Shown: positions 36,605 to 46,590, numbered from the stretch's first letter. The stretch is 64,000 nt of DNA from Symbiodinium natans (GCA_905221605.1 CAJNDS010002651.1:84501-148500); one strand, 5' to 3'. The notes: a model not told the origin generated them from the sequence alone. Numbers and translations: made by a program.

Positions 36605-36655
36605 GCGGTACTCGGGGAATGCTAGGCAGTTGCGAATTATCTCAGGTCACCAGGT
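36605..36655 (-). CDS. Candidate short exon
   Basis: The minus strand reads EIIRNCLAFPEYRLW then meets GTTTGTTCC, a possible donor. Supported only by composition and boundaries. Confidence 0.4.
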
Positions 36656-36659
36656 GCCT

Positions 36660-37190
36660 GGGAAGAGGGCTTAGGGTTCAGGGGTTGGAGGGTATACGGA
36701 TTTGTTTCGGGAGTTTAGGGTTTCGTTCGGGCCGGGGGGAAGGCGGGGGGGGGGGGGGGGAGGGTTTTTAGGGTGCATGCTTAAAGTTGAAGGTTTAGGG
36801 CGCCGGGTTTTAGGGTTGAAGGGCTTGAGGGTTTAGGAGTTTAGGGGTTTCGGGGCCAACCTGGGTTGCCTTTAAGGCAACTCTTGGGGACCCTTAATGT
36901 AGACATACCTTTGCTATACCTCAGCAGCCCCTTAACCCCTAAATAACCCCCAAAGGTCCCTTATAATAGGGTCCCCCCTCTTGTCTTGCTTATCTGGCTT
37001 GTAGTATAATTCCAGGACATCGGGGGAATTCTGAGCCCCTGGGGCTCTGACAAGGGCTTCAGGGTTTAGGGTGCAGGGTTTAGGGTACCAACAACTAGTT
37101 CATGGTTGGGATAATGTTAAAAATTGACATTTCTATTCCTTATTTGGTTTAAGTACCCTTAAAAATGTAAAATGGTACCCAACCATGACA
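36660..37190. other. Intron-like stretch
   Basis: Degenerate GGGTTTAG sequence with a poly-G tract at 36,747-36,760, then AT-richer unique DNA with an inverted GGTACC...GGTTGGGATAATG/ATGGTACCCAACCATGA pair (about 37,087-37,185), which looks like another foldback element. No exon is called. Confidence 0.45.
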
Positions 37191-37194
37191 AAGA

Positions 37195-37278
37195 CAATAC
37201 GCCTAGACCGAGCGCCAGGAAGACCAAGATCGGGAGCCGAGCGGATGCATGCCCTCAAAATCCTGAGCCTTCCGGGGT
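37195..37278 (-). CDS. Candidate exon, unknown protein
   Basis: The minus strand reads RLRILRACIRSAPDLGLPG and then ARSRRI. It borders the foldback element at 37,087-37,185. Confidence 0.4.
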
Positions 37279-37484
37279 TCAGGGTCTGACAAGGGGAAGG
37301 CTTAGAGGGCCTTGGGTTTAGAGGCTACGGTTTCGGGGTGGGGAGGCTGCCCTTCAAGCCCTTCAAAAACAAGGCCCGTTAGCCCGAAACCTGTGACCAA
37401 ACCCTCAACATTCAACCCTAGAAACCCACTGGCTCAGCCTTAAACCCACTAAAACAAGACCAAACCCTACGCCCCTGAAACGCG

Positions 37485-37735
37485 CAACATGCTTCCTGCT
37501 CACGCGGACACAGGCGTTGACTTCGCAATGTTCACACCGATCATGGCAAACGACTCCATCATCCCATCGTGTCAGCACGAAGTCCATGTCCGGTCTCGCC
37601 GTGACTTCCCAGATGTGACCATACAGATGCCACGTCAGCATTCTCCAATTCTGGCCGATGAACATTGCAAGGTGAAACAGTGCGATCGTCATAACGGTGA
37701 GCACTAAACCCCACCCTAAAGCCCTAACCCGCCAG
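37485..37735 (-). CDS. Candidate exon, possible membrane span
   Basis: The minus strand reads VLTVMTIALFHLAMFIGQN, then WEVTARPDMDFVLTRWDDG and CHDRCEHCEVNACVRV. A hydrophobic segment is followed by an acidic, Cys-rich stretch. The plus strand is also open over much of it (37,489-37,707), so strand is not certain. Confidence 0.45.
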
Positions 37736-37864
37736 AACCCAGGCAACAAAAACCAGCCCCTAGCCCAACTCAGCCAGATGATGGAGCGGAAGCAGGCTAC
37801 TCTAACAACATGTAGACGCTAAGGCTTTGGGGGGTTTGGAGTTTACTGTAGAGTCTCGAAGTCG

Positions 37865-38520
37865 AGAAGGACCCAACCCGAAGCCCTAAACCCAAAACCC
37901 CAAAAACCCCAAACACAAAACCCTAAGCCCCTAAACCCTAAAACCCTAAACACGGCAAGCCAAACCCCCAAGCCCAAATCCTGACATCCGAACCCAAACC
38001 CTAAACCCCCAAACCCCTACACCCCCACTAAACCCTAATCCCCGACCCCTGAAAGCCCAAACCCCAAACCCTAAACCCCTAAAACCCCTAACCTCAAACC
38101 CCCAAACCCCAAACCCCTGAAACCCTAAAGCCCCAACACCCAAACCTCAAAACCCTGAACCCAAACCCTAAACCCCAAACCCTAAACCCGAAACCCGAAA
38201 CCCCAAACCCGAAAACCCTAAACCCCAAACCCCAAACCCCAAAACCCTACCCTGAACCCCAAATCCTAAACCCCAAACCCTAAACCCCAAACCCCAAACC
38301 CTATATAAACCCTAAACCCTAAACCCTAAACCCTAAACCCTAAACCCTAAACCCTAAACCCTAAACCCTAAACCCTAAACCCTAAACCCTAATTAAACCC
38401 TAAACCCCAAAACCGAATCTGAACCCTAAACCCTAAACCCCAAATCCTAAACGCCAAACCCTAAACCCTAAACCCTAAACCCTAAACCCTGAACCCCAAA
38501 CCCGAAACCCTAAACCCTAA
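37865..38520 (-). repeat. Long CCCTAAA-type array, degenerate then pure
   Basis: 650 bp of CCCTAAA/CCCCAAA/CCCGAAA variants; the cleanest block is 38,300-38,393 (about 13 units). Both strands produce repeat-derived open frames that are not genes. Confidence 0.95.
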
Positions 38521-38608
38521 AACCGCGTCCCAAGCGGCCCAAGACGACGACGCGCCCTCTCCGGTGGGCCGCGCGGCGAACCAAGACATGATCTGAGGCA
38601 CTCTTGAA
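38520..38608 (-). CDS. Candidate exon, frame ambiguous
   Basis: The minus strand reads KLQECLRSCLGSPRGPPER in one frame and RVPQIMSWFAARPTGEGAS in another. CCCTAAA below and TTTAGGG above. Confidence 0.35.
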
Positions 38609-38799
38609 GCTTCTTGTGGGGTTTGGGGTTTAGGGTTTAGGGTTTCCAGTGTTTGGGTTTAGGGTTTCGGGTTTCGAGTTTTAGGGTCTGGGGTTGAAGG
38701 CCCCATTCGTTTGTGTTTTCTAGGGCTTTACAGGGTTTCACTAGGGATCCAAAAGGGTGCCCCTTGGGGGTTGAAAATGGCTTATAAGAGAGCCTAAAC

Positions 38800-39272
38800 C
38801 CTAGAAACCATTCTACTAAATGCCGCACTCCGTCTGCCGCGAGTGTTGTGACTCCCTCTCCCAGAGACTCCAAAACCCCTTAATTAAGGAATATACCTTA
38901 AATCATATTGGGGTTCCTGTTCTAGTTTAGGGTATATTCCTGAATTTAGGGGTTTTGGAGTCTCTGGGTCCCTCTCCAAAGGTTGACTCTTGAGTCACCC
39001 GCTGGGCAGCCGTTCAGCTCCTTGATGTTCTCCTCCTCGCCTCCGGCACTGGCCACAGCGTGGCTGTTTTGGCAGAAAGCGAGCCGAGGGAGGTTGTATG
39101 CTCCTGTGTTCGCTCCAAGTCAAGGCCTGCAAGCCACAGAGCAACACTCTTCAACTTCCGCAGCGACTTGGCCTGGTGGTCCCCAATTTCGGGATGTGGC
39201 TGGCAAAAGTCAGACCGGTCCTCATGGCAAAAGCTTGAGGATCCTCGAAGAACTGCTCGAGCAGGTGTTTAG
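38800..39272 (-). CDS. Candidate exon pair with family B element and possible in-frame TGA
   Basis: Upstream exon (38,978-39,272): one frame reads HQAKSLRKLKSVALWLAGL and DLERTQEHTTSLGSLSAKT, meets one TGA, then continues TAAQRVTQESTFGEG. After the family B element the same frame gives VTTLAADGVRHLVEW. Other frames also have protein-like pieces (LPRLAFCQNSHAVASAGGE). The exon is probably real; the exact frame or an extra small intron is unresolved. Confidence 0.45.
38862..38968. mobile_element. Family B element with a 9 bp flanking duplication
   Basis: TCCCTCTCC occurs at 38,853-38,861 and 38,969-38,977 around CAGAGACTCCAAAACCCC ... GGAGTCTCTGGG. This is the longest clear target duplication for this family. 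Excision restores FGEGVTTLAADGV. Confidence 0.9.
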
Positions 39273-39414
39273 GGTTTAGGGTTAAGGGTTCAGGGTTTCG
39301 GGTTTAGGGTTTAGGGTTTGGGGAGTGTCAGGAGTCGGGAGTGAGTGTGGTGAGCGGAATGAAAGTGGAAAGGTCGAGGTTGGGGTGGAATGGAAGGGCC
39401 TACTCTGGGTCCTA

Positions 39415-39478
39415 GTCAAGTTGAGCGTCATAATGGAGCTTGCTTGGAAGGTCTTTGAACTTCTCTTGGATTAGGGTC
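39415..39478 (-). CDS. Candidate exon, unknown protein
   Basis: The minus strand reads EKFKDLPSKLHYDAQLD before a stop; compact and protein-like. Confidence 0.5.
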
Positions 39479-39534
39479 TTAGGGGTTTTGGGGTTAAGGG
39501 TTGAAGGTTACGGTGAGGGTTGAAGGTTTACAAC

Positions 39535-39598
39535 GTGATCACCGGGGCTTGACCCAATGCGCGAAGCAGTTTGTCGAATCTGGTCTGCTTTATAACCC
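39535..39598 (-). CDS. Candidate exon, unknown protein
   Basis: The minus strand reads ADQIRQTASRIGSSP, followed by GGTGATCAC as a possible donor. CCCTAAA repeat starts 40 bp away on the 5' side. Confidence 0.45.
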
Positions 39599-39945
39599 CT
39601 AATTAGACCCCAAACCCTAAACCCTAAACCCTAAACCCTAAACCCTAAACCCTACACACTAAACACTAAACCCTAAACCCTAAACCCTAGCCCTAAAACC
39701 CTAAACCCTAAACCCGAAACCCCTTAGAGGAGCCGAGCCCCAAAGACACAACACTCAAGCCCACGAAGGCACCAGGGGTAAGGTAGGGTTTGGGTTTTGT
39801 CTTTTGGGTTCTGTGTTTTGGGTTTAGGGTTTAGGTTTAGGGTTTGGGGTTTGGGGTTTAGGGGTAGTTTATGGCTTAAGGTTTAGGGTTTAGAGGTTCA
39901 GCGCTTAAGACGGTTTAGGGCCTTCAGTTTTTGAAATTCCCATAA

Positions 39946-40035
39946 TCTTGGGATGTTGCCCCTTATACTAACAGTCCCCAATAGGGATTAGAATAGGGGG
40001 TGCGATATTCCCTATTAAGGACTGCTAGCATCAGG
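39946..40035. mobile_element. Family E element
   Basis: CTTGGGATGTTGCCCC ... CCAATAGGGATTAGAATAGGG ... AGGGGGGAACATCATAAAG. The right end has decayed from the family CATCCCAAG. Confidence 0.8.
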
Positions 40036-40104
40036 GGGGAACATCATAAAGTCAGTGTTCCATGAACCCATGAGAAGAGTTAGACCCTAAGCCCTAAACC
40101 TCTA

Positions 40105-40400
40105 AAACACTAAACCCCTAACCCCTAAACCCCCTAAACCCCCTAAACCCCCTAAACCCCCTAAACCCCCTAAACCCCTAAACCCCTAAACCCCTAACCC
40201 CTAAACCCCTAAACCCCGAAACCCCTAAACCCCTAAACCCCTAAACCCCTAAACCCCCTAAAACCCTAAACCCGTAAACCCTAAACCCCTAAACCCTAAA
40301 CCCTAACCCTAAACCCTAAACCCTAAACCCTAAACCCTAAACCCTAAACCCCGTAACCCCTAACCCCTAAACCCTAAACCCGAAACCCCATCTGGGCACC
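40105..40400 (-). repeat. 8-mer and 9-mer variant array (CCCCTAAA, CCCCCTAAA)
   Basis: Blocks of CCCCCTAAA (40,130-40,175) and CCCCTAAA (40,175-40,270) are followed by standard CCCTAAA. Unit length, not only sequence, has changed and been amplified. Confidence 0.95.
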
Positions 40401-40468
40401 TGGTCCAGCTGCCCCTGCACGGCGTGGACATGCTCAGAGAGCTCGGCCTCGATGTGAGTCGCACCCCT
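40388..40468 (-). CDS. Candidate exon, helical, unknown protein
   Basis: The minus strand reads ATHIEAELSEHVHAVQGQL and then DQVPR. It is amphipathic and lies exactly between CCCTAAA and TTTAGGG arrays. Confidence 0.6.
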
Positions 40469-40489
40469 CCCCCCCCCCGCTTGGGGTTA

Positions 40490-40870
40490 AGGGTTTAGGG
40501 CTAGGGTTTAGGGTTTAGGGTTTAGGGTTTAGGGTTTAAGGTTTAGGGTTTAGGGTTTAGGGTTTTGGGGTTTTGGGGTTTTGGGGTTTTAGGGGTTAGG
40601 GGTTTAAGGGTTTCAGGGCTTTAAGGGCTTTAAGGGCTTTAAGGGCTTTAAGGGTTTTAAGGGTTTTAAGGGTTTTAAGGGTTTTAAGGGTTTCGGGATT
40701 TTGGGGTTTAAGCTCGTAGGCTTGTAGGATTTTAGGGTTGTAGGTTTTTAGGGTTTAGGGTTTTAGGGTCATAGGGGTTTAGAGATTGTAGGGTTTAGGG
40801 TTTAGGGTTTTAGGGTCGTAGGGGTTTAGGATTGTAGGGTTTAGGGTTGAGGGTTCAGGGTTTAGGATGC
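40490..40870 (+). repeat. TTTAGGG array with a block of 9-mers
   Basis: Heptamers to 40,580, then AAGGGCTTT/AAGGGTTTT 9-mers (40,615-40,700), then GGGTTTTAGGGTCGTAGGGG-type units. An (AC)n tract follows at 40,869-40,890. Confidence 0.9.
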
Positions 40871-41089
40871 AACACACACACACACACACACTGTAATCCA
40901 TCATATACATTCTAGGAAGGCACGTCTAGGTTTTCGGGAAAGGTTCACTGCTCAACCAAGGTAACCCATGTTCAAAACCCTGAAGGTTTAGGGCTAGGGT
41001 CTCGGGATAGGTTTTAGGGTTTAGGATGCAGGGACTTGGGGGTTTCAAACCCTTGCGTAAGGTACTTACGACCCGACTTTTCATGAGCT

Positions 41090-41640
41090 TAAGGCACAAT
41101 CAACATCATGTTGCGCGGAAGATTTCCCAAGCAGAGCCCCCTCTGGGGACCCTGGTGAAACGGAGTCCTACAGGATCAGCATGAGAATCTACCAAGACGT
41201 ATATTGAACTTGGAACCCTGTTTCTTGGGTATTTCTAGTACCACCCCAAAAAAAACGTCCCCAAGTATCCCGAAGAGAGACCCTAAAAGGTGCTGAAGCC
41301 ACGTGTCGTAATCCCCTCCCCTAATATCATATCCCCTCTACCCCCGAATATTCAATGCACCAGGCATAGTTCTAATATAGTATATGGGCTGTATTTTAAA
41401 TTAGGGGGTAGGGAGGGGGGGGGGGGGGGGTGGTAGGGGTTGAATACTATACTGGGAGAGGAATTATTGAGGCGCCAGCATGCTTCTGCAAGAGGTCGGC
41501 GTGCATGGCTCCTTGCCTGCAAGGCGGGGGACGTGACCAAAATCACGAATATAGCAGCCTTAACAATTATTATTATTTTTATTTTTTTTTGGGGGGGGGG
41601 GGGGTAATTATAGCATAATTGCAAAGGGACCGATCAATTA
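41090..41640. other. Unique AT-rich stretch with homopolymers, no firm gene
   Basis: Poly-G tracts at 41,417-41,430 and 41,590-41,604. The minus reading RGLCLGNLPRNMMLIV at about 41,093-41,145 may be part of an exon. The frames at 41,352-41,624 are driven by the homopolymers. Confidence 0.4.
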
Positions 41641-41811
41641 TTCTGACCCCTATATGACTACAGATCATTAGTCTTCTTACAACGATCAGGCTCTGTGCTT
41701 TATACATGCATGGAGCTGTTCTATATAGGGCTTAGGGTCGAACCCTAAACCTAAAACCTTCAAAACCCAGAAGCGGACAACAGCATGCCATGAACCCCAC
41801 ACCCAAGTAGA

Positions 41812-41878
41812 GCAGGGCTGCGGCCGCGACATCCCGTAGAGCCAAGTCAGATGGTCATTGTCGAAACACCCTACAATG
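41812..41878 (-). CDS. Candidate exon, unknown protein
   Basis: The minus strand reads CFDNDHLTWLYGMSRPQPC, flanked by TTTAGGG/TTCAGGG on the upstream side. Confidence 0.45.
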
Positions 41879-42474
41879 GTTTAGGGTTCAGGGTTCAGGG
41901 TTGAGGGGTAACCCGAAACCCTTTCTCAGTTCCCCACCCTTTCGCTCCATGAAGCCCAAACACTGAACCCCAAACCCTACTTCCCCTAACCCTAAACCCT
42001 AAACCCTCTCAGGGCTTGCCGACCTCGAGCCTTTCAAGTTACATCTCGGCGGCTGAGGGGTTTAGGTAAGTGTCTAGGGGTTTAGGGGTTGAGGGGTTTA
42101 GGGTTTAGGGCTACGCCGATTCGGGTTTCGTGGCTTAGGTGCCTATCAGGGTTAGGGGTTTCGAGTTGATAAGGCTTAGGGTCAAGGGCTCCATGCTGGC
42201 AGAAGTTTGACCTTGCTGACAACATAAACCCCAAAATCGGCGTCATCGGCCCTAACCATATCATCCTTCAGACGCATGGACCATAAACCCTTGATGTTGA
42301 GACCCATTTCGCCCCCCCGCCCCCCCCCGCCCAAACTCAACTACTACGGTGGAACTTTGTGTTAAGAAATTTTATGAAGCAAGAAATTAGACTCTCGAAT
42401 TGAGAAAAATAAATATATTCAGAGTCTGAATCGCAACCCAAACGTAATTACAAATTGAATGGCCTTTTTGCAAG

Positions 42475-43215
42475 GCTCCAGCCCTCCAGCCCTCCAGCCC
42501 TCCAGCCCTCCAGCCCTCCAGCCCTCCAGCCCTCCAGCCCTCCAGCCGGCTGGAGGGCTGGATCCTGGAGGGCTGGAGGGCTGGAGGCTTACTGGAGGGC
42601 TGGAGGGCTTAGCTGGAGCTGGAGGGCTGGAGGGCTGGAGGGCTGGAGGGCTGGAGGGCTGGAGGGCTGGAGGAGGGCTGGAGGGCTGGGAGGGCTGGAG
42701 GGCTGGGCTGGAGGGCTGGACTGGAGGGCTGGACTGGAGGGCTGGAGGAGGACTGGAGGGCTGGAGGACTGGAGGAGGGCTGGAGGGCTGGAGGGCTGGA
42801 GGGCTGGACAGCCCTCCAGGATTAAGCCCTCCAGCCCTCCAGCCCTCCAGGATTAAGCCCTCCAGCCCTCCAGCCCTCCTGGAGGGCTGGAGGGCTGGAG
42901 GGCTGGAGGGCTGGCCCTCCAGCCCTCCAGGATGCCCTCCAGCCCTCCAGCCCTCCAGCCCTCCAGCCCTCCAGCCCTCCAGCCCTCCAGCCCTCCAGCC
43001 CTCCAGCCCTCCAGCTGGAGGGCTGGAGGGCTGGAGGGCTGGCTGGAGGGCTGGAGGGCTGGAGGGCTGGAGGGCTGGAGGGCTGGAGGGCCGGAGGGCT
43101 GGAGGGCTGGAGGGCTGGAGGGCTGGAGGGCTGGAGGGCTGGAGGGCTGGAGGGCTGGAGGGCTGGAGGGCTGGAGGGCTGGAGGGCTGGAGGGCTGGAG
43201 GGCTGGAGGGCGGAG
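42475..43215. repeat. 8-mer satellite (GGAGGGCT) with repeated inversions
   Basis: About 740 bp built almost only of CTGGAGGG/CCCTCCAG units, switching strand at least six times (for example near 42,545, 42,805, 42,880, 42,915 and 43,013). It can fold into very long hairpins. All long open frames here are repeat translations. GGATTAAGCC interruptions occur twice. Confidence 0.97.
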
Positions 43216-43219
43216 AAAG

Positions 43220-44130
43220 CAAAGGGTTGGTCAGGTTGAATAAGAAATGTTTTCAAGACTCTCGCCTCAAATCTACCTTTCTTAATACATCTGCCTGGTT
43301 AAGAGATGTCCCAGACTCTGGTGGACCTTCGAACCTTTCTTATCATAAGTTTTGACCGTATTTGCATAAAGGAACTCCACCCCCCCCCCCCGAGAAAAAA
43401 AAACAAAAAAACAAAAAACAAAGAAGAGAAACATAATATACTCCCTATGTGGCATGGACCTTTAGGTACAATGTGAGCACTTGTCCTTGTTTTACTATTC
43501 AAAGCCTATCCTGTGGAGGCCTAATCGGCCGGGCTGTTTGTCGTCAGCTCTCGCCCTTGTGTCTGAATCTGTCCGGCACTTTTCGTCCGGCAGAGAAACG
43601 CGCATGTCGAGCTTCAGCCACCACGGGTCACGTGCCCTGTACCCGAAACGACATGCTTGCAGCAACAAAAACGCTTCAACAGGCATTGCCCTTGAATGAA
43701 AATTTCCGGCACTTTTCGTCCGGCAGAGAGACCCGCAGACGTCGACACTTCAGCAACCTGAAACGCTAAGAGGGTGGTATTCGCTGTTGGTTTCATCGAC
43801 ATGCTTGCGGGGTCCAAAAGCAACTCGTCTTGTGACAGATGAGCCTTGTGGACAGGCTAACCAGCGACATCAAGGCTCAGGTGGTGGATGGAAAGTGTTC
43901 TCCCCCGTCAGGGTGTTATGGTCTAGCCCCCTGTCTTGGAGGAGCCTTTCACAAGGAGTTGTCCGAGTGATGCCTTCAAAAGCAATCCTCCTTAGATTTT
44001 TGTTCGCCGCCCGCATGGATGACGGGATCTGTGTAGCAAGATGGCAGAAGTTTCATAGGCTAGGTGTTTAGGGTTTACGGTTTAGAGTTTAGGGTAGAGA
44101 AAAAACCCCAGCTTCCGAATGTGACGTAGG
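43220..44130. other. Array-poor region, gene content uncertain
   Basis: It holds a 135 bp tandem duplication: TCCGGCACTTTTCGTCCGGCAGAGA occurs near 43,571 and 43,706. Frames are open on both strands. The minus reading MSMKPTANTTLLAFQ and VAEVSTSAGLSAGRKVPE crosses an AG|GT at the repeat. A poly-C/poly-A tract is at 43,380-43,420. A single degenerate TTTAGGG stretch is at 44,065-44,095. Confidence 0.4.
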
Positions 44131-44139
44131 TCTGCGGTT

Positions 44140-44540
44140 TCAGGCTATTGGAGAAGGCTTGAAGTCAAGGGTCAAGGTGGGGATGCTCGAAGTGGTGATT
44201 AGCTTTACCCCATTCCCAGTTGCGCCCTGAGCTGGCCAGCGGTTCCAGGAAGCCTGCCAGCGGGCGGCGCGACGCTGCTTGCGAGAAGACGACATGGCAG
44301 GCGAAGTGGAGTCCTGGACAGAAAGGGACAAAAAGGCCAGCAAAGTTCGAGACACAAATGTCTGCGAGAGGAACCGTATCAGTATATTCATAATATGATC
44401 AGAAGAGCTGCCCATCCCAAAATGGCATCCTAGCCCTTCCGTGCGCAGGCTTGCATTGGGATAATCATGTTGTCTTATTGGACGCTTCGGCCAAGACCAA
44501 CCCTTGCAGCACAGATGCAGGGGAGTAGCGTCCTTCAAAT
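44140..44540 (-). CDS. Candidate exon with ankyrin-like fragment
   Basis: The minus strand reads DLKDATPLHLCCKGWSW; ATPLHLCCKG resembles the ankyrin helix-1 motif TPLH-x-A-x-x-G. The rest (LAFLSLSVQDSTSPAMSSS) is not ankyrin-like. It lies in a different frame from the exon upstream, so a small intron, frameshift or decay is needed to connect them. Confidence 0.35.
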
Positions 44541-44544
44541 CAAA

Positions 44545-44935
44545 AACCGCATCTGTCGGCGAAATCCGGACCGCTCGCGTCCACGAGCAAGTTTGCCTCC
44601 GATGCCTGAGCGGTCTCCTTCTGGTACTCTGTCAAGACTGTACTGCCTGCCTGCCCGAGCACGTCGCGTCACATGAAACGCACGTGTTCCAAGTCAGCAT
44701 GGGCCCGCTCAAGCATCAACCGAGAGTACGCTTGGTCAAATCCACTTCGAAAGACCGATGCCTAGGAACAAGGCTCCTGCATGAGTGAATCTCGGCCTGA
44801 GCTTCCCTCGTGCAGAACACACCTATACAGAAGATCATACCTGGCTTGAGTGTTGTAATGCTTCAAAGCTGAAGCGCTGGCTTTGCGAAGTGCGTCGTGT
44901 CGCATGATGCGTGTCACTTTGCCCGGGCCTAACGA
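44545..44935 (-). CDS. Two-exon gene fragment with an ordinary GT-AG intron
   Basis: The upstream exon (44,935-~44,847) reads RTSQSQRFSFEALQHSSQ. The intron GTATGATCTT...TTGTTCCTAG is about 85 nt. The next exon continues ASVFRSGFDQAYSRLMLER and AHADLEHVRFM, meets TGA, then stays open: LTEYQKETAQASEANLLVD. The intron has no palindrome or telomere repeat, unlike most here. The protein is unknown. The TGA may mark a real end, a decayed copy or recoding. Confidence 0.55.
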
Positions 44936-44936
44936 T

Positions 44937-45035
44937 TTTGACGATTTTAACGATTTTATCGATTTTGAAACCGTTAAAATCGTTAAAATCGTTCAAGTTT
45001 AACGATTTTAACGGTTTTAACGATTTTCACGATTC
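44937..45035. repeat. Palindromic AACGATTTT repeat
   Basis: 9-mers of (T)AACGATTTT lead into the inverted AAAATCGTT run and back again, making a foldback of about 95 bp. GCCCGGGCCT lies at both borders (44,930 and 45,080), and CCCGGGCCTCCCCCC recurs at 45,110, which suggests an inserted unit. Confidence 0.8.
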
Positions 45036-45230
45036 TTCGGAAACCTGGCCGAGCCACCGGCCCGAATACTAAATTACCAGCCCGGGCCTCCCCCCCAACA
45101 CTAAATTACCCGGGCCTCCCCCCCAATACTAAATTACCTTCCTTAGTACCAGCCCCCCCCCTGAGGAGACTCACATAGACCCTAAAGGTCCTACGTACAT
45201 ACGCTTGATTTCTTTGGGTTTCTTAAGCAA

Positions 45231-45335
45231 CTTGGCAGCCCAGTAACCATATCAAGGGCCCCCTTTTTGGGGTTGGTTACCTTAAGGGAACCCAGAACCA
45301 AAAAGAAGGGTAAAGGGCACCACTGGGCTACTAAG
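45231..45335. mobile_element. Family C element
   Basis: CTTGGCAGCCCAGTAACC ... AGGGCACCACTGGGCTACTAAG with the AACCCAGAACCAAAAAG interior. Confidence 0.85.
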
Positions 45336-45339
45336 GCAA

Positions 45340-45425
45340 CAACGTAGTTCAGCGTACGGCTGCTACTGCCTCCTCGACATCAGCTGCTGCATCTCACCTG
45401 AGACGCGAAAGGCAGCTCCGTGAAT
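45340..45425 (-). CDS. Candidate short exon with strong donor
   Basis: The minus strand reads FTELPFASQ up to CAG|GTGAGA. The upstream edge meets degenerate TTTAGGG sequence (45,425-45,830). Confidence 0.35.
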
Positions 45426-45830
45426 TTAGGGTTTCAGGGGTTTAGGGTTTAGGGTTTAGGGTATAGGCTTTAGGGCTTAGGGCTTAGGGTTTAGGGGTTA
45501 GGGTTCAGGGGTGTTGGGGTTCTGAGGGGTTTAGGGTTTTGGGTTTAAGGGTGTTGGGCTTTTAAGGGCTTTAAGGGAACTCGGGTTGAAGGGTGTTGAG
45601 GTTTCAAAGGTTTTGGGTTTAAGGGCGTTGGGGTTTTAAGGGCTTTAAGGGATTCGGGTTGAAGGGTGTTGGGGTTTCAAGGGTTTTGGGTTTAAGGGTC
45701 TGGGGTTCTTGGGGTTTAAGGGCGTTGGGGTTTGCAGGGTTTGGGGTTTGGGGTTTAGGGTTGAGAGTTTACGGTTTAGGGGGCTTTAGGGTTTCAGGGT
45801 GTTGGGGATAAAAGGGTTTAATGGTTTGAG
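45425..45830 (+). repeat. Degenerate TTTAGGG array with GTGTTGGGGTTT units
   Basis: Besides heptamers it holds a longer repeat, AAGGGTGTTGGGGTTTCAAGGG, at least five times. No gene. Confidence 0.85.
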
Positions 45831-45859
45831 GGTTTTAAGTGTAGAATGGGTTGAGGTTC

Positions 45860-46000
45860 TTGAAGGTCCAAGGCAGTCTATATATTACGGCCCGTATCCT
45901 AACAACAATCGCCATCTCAGGAGGGACGAAAAGCTCTACTGGCCCAACGGCCGAAGCGCAACAAACTCCTCAGCAAAGGGGCTAAGCGCTCTGCTTCTCA
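45860..46000. CDS. Candidate exon, strand uncertain
   Basis: The plus strand reads YYGPYPNNNRHLRRDEKLY and then WPNGRSATNSSAKG; the minus strand reads SPFAEEFVALRPLGQ and, in another frame, ELFVPPEMAIVVRI. Both look protein-like, and the choice cannot be made by eye. Confidence 0.35.
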
Positions 46001-46078
46001 AAAACCCTAAACTCAAAACCCTCAGCCCCAAACCCTAAGCCCTAAACCCTAAGCCCTAAGCAAAAACTTAAGAGCCTA

Positions 46079-46208
46079 CTTGGAGGTTCATGGTACTTAT
46101 TAACCAATTATAACTGTACTTATAACCATAATTAGGGCACTTACGAGGGCTTATAAGTGGGTTGTACGTACCGTCATAATTGGTTAGTAAGTGCCATGAA
46201 CTTGCAAG
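46079..46208. mobile_element. Family D element
   Basis: CTTGGAGGTTCATGGTACTTATTAACC ... GGTTAGTAAGTGCCATGAACTTGCAAG; a nearly complete palindrome. A family F element follows at once (46,213-46,352). Confidence 0.9.
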
Positions 46209-46212
46209 GGTA

Positions 46213-46352
46213 GCTACGTGGTCCCTTGGTATAGGGGTGCCCCTTATACACCTTATGTACCCTGTACCTTATACACCTTATGTACCCTAATTATACAAAA
46301 TTAAGGGCCCATACGTCAGAACCCATTCAAGGAGGTAAGGGACCATATTAAG
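46213..46352. mobile_element. Family F element
   Basis: TACGTGGTCCCTTGGTATAGG ... CCATACGTCAGAACCC ... GGTAAGGGACCATATTAAGGGCC. CTTATACACCTTATGTACC is duplicated inside. Confidence 0.85.
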
Positions 46353-46454
46353 GGCCCTAAACCCTAAACCCTAAACCCTAAATCCTAAACCCTAAACCCT
46401 AAACCCCACACCCTAAACCCTAAATCCTAAACCCTAAACCCATGAAGCTACCCT

Positions 46455-46590
46455 CAGATCGAAGCAAAGCAGGGCTTCGAGCTCCTCATTAAGGGCCCTT
46501 ACAGGGTCAGCCATGTCTGCCCTCGTCTCATCGCAGCAGAACCCCACTGGGAACCGGAGATGTGGGGGCCGAACGGCCAGACGGACTTAG
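46455..46590 (-). CDS. Candidate exon, about 43 codons, unknown protein
   Basis: The minus strand reads LAVRPPHLRFPVGFCCDET, then MADPVRALNEELEALLCFD. One of the most convincing unidentified exons. It lies between CCCTAAA (46,350-46,440) and TTTAGGG (46,590-46,670). Confidence 0.65.

Noticed and set aside
40868-40892. (AC)n and other homopolymer tracts as regulatory sites
   Set aside because: Simple microsatellites with no supporting context; nothing ties them to a promoter or terminator.
42419-43355. Open frames up to 298 codons on both strands, rich in Pro/Ser/Leu or Gly/Trp
   Set aside because: They translate an inverted 8-mer satellite; all frames stay open because the unit has no stop in any frame.
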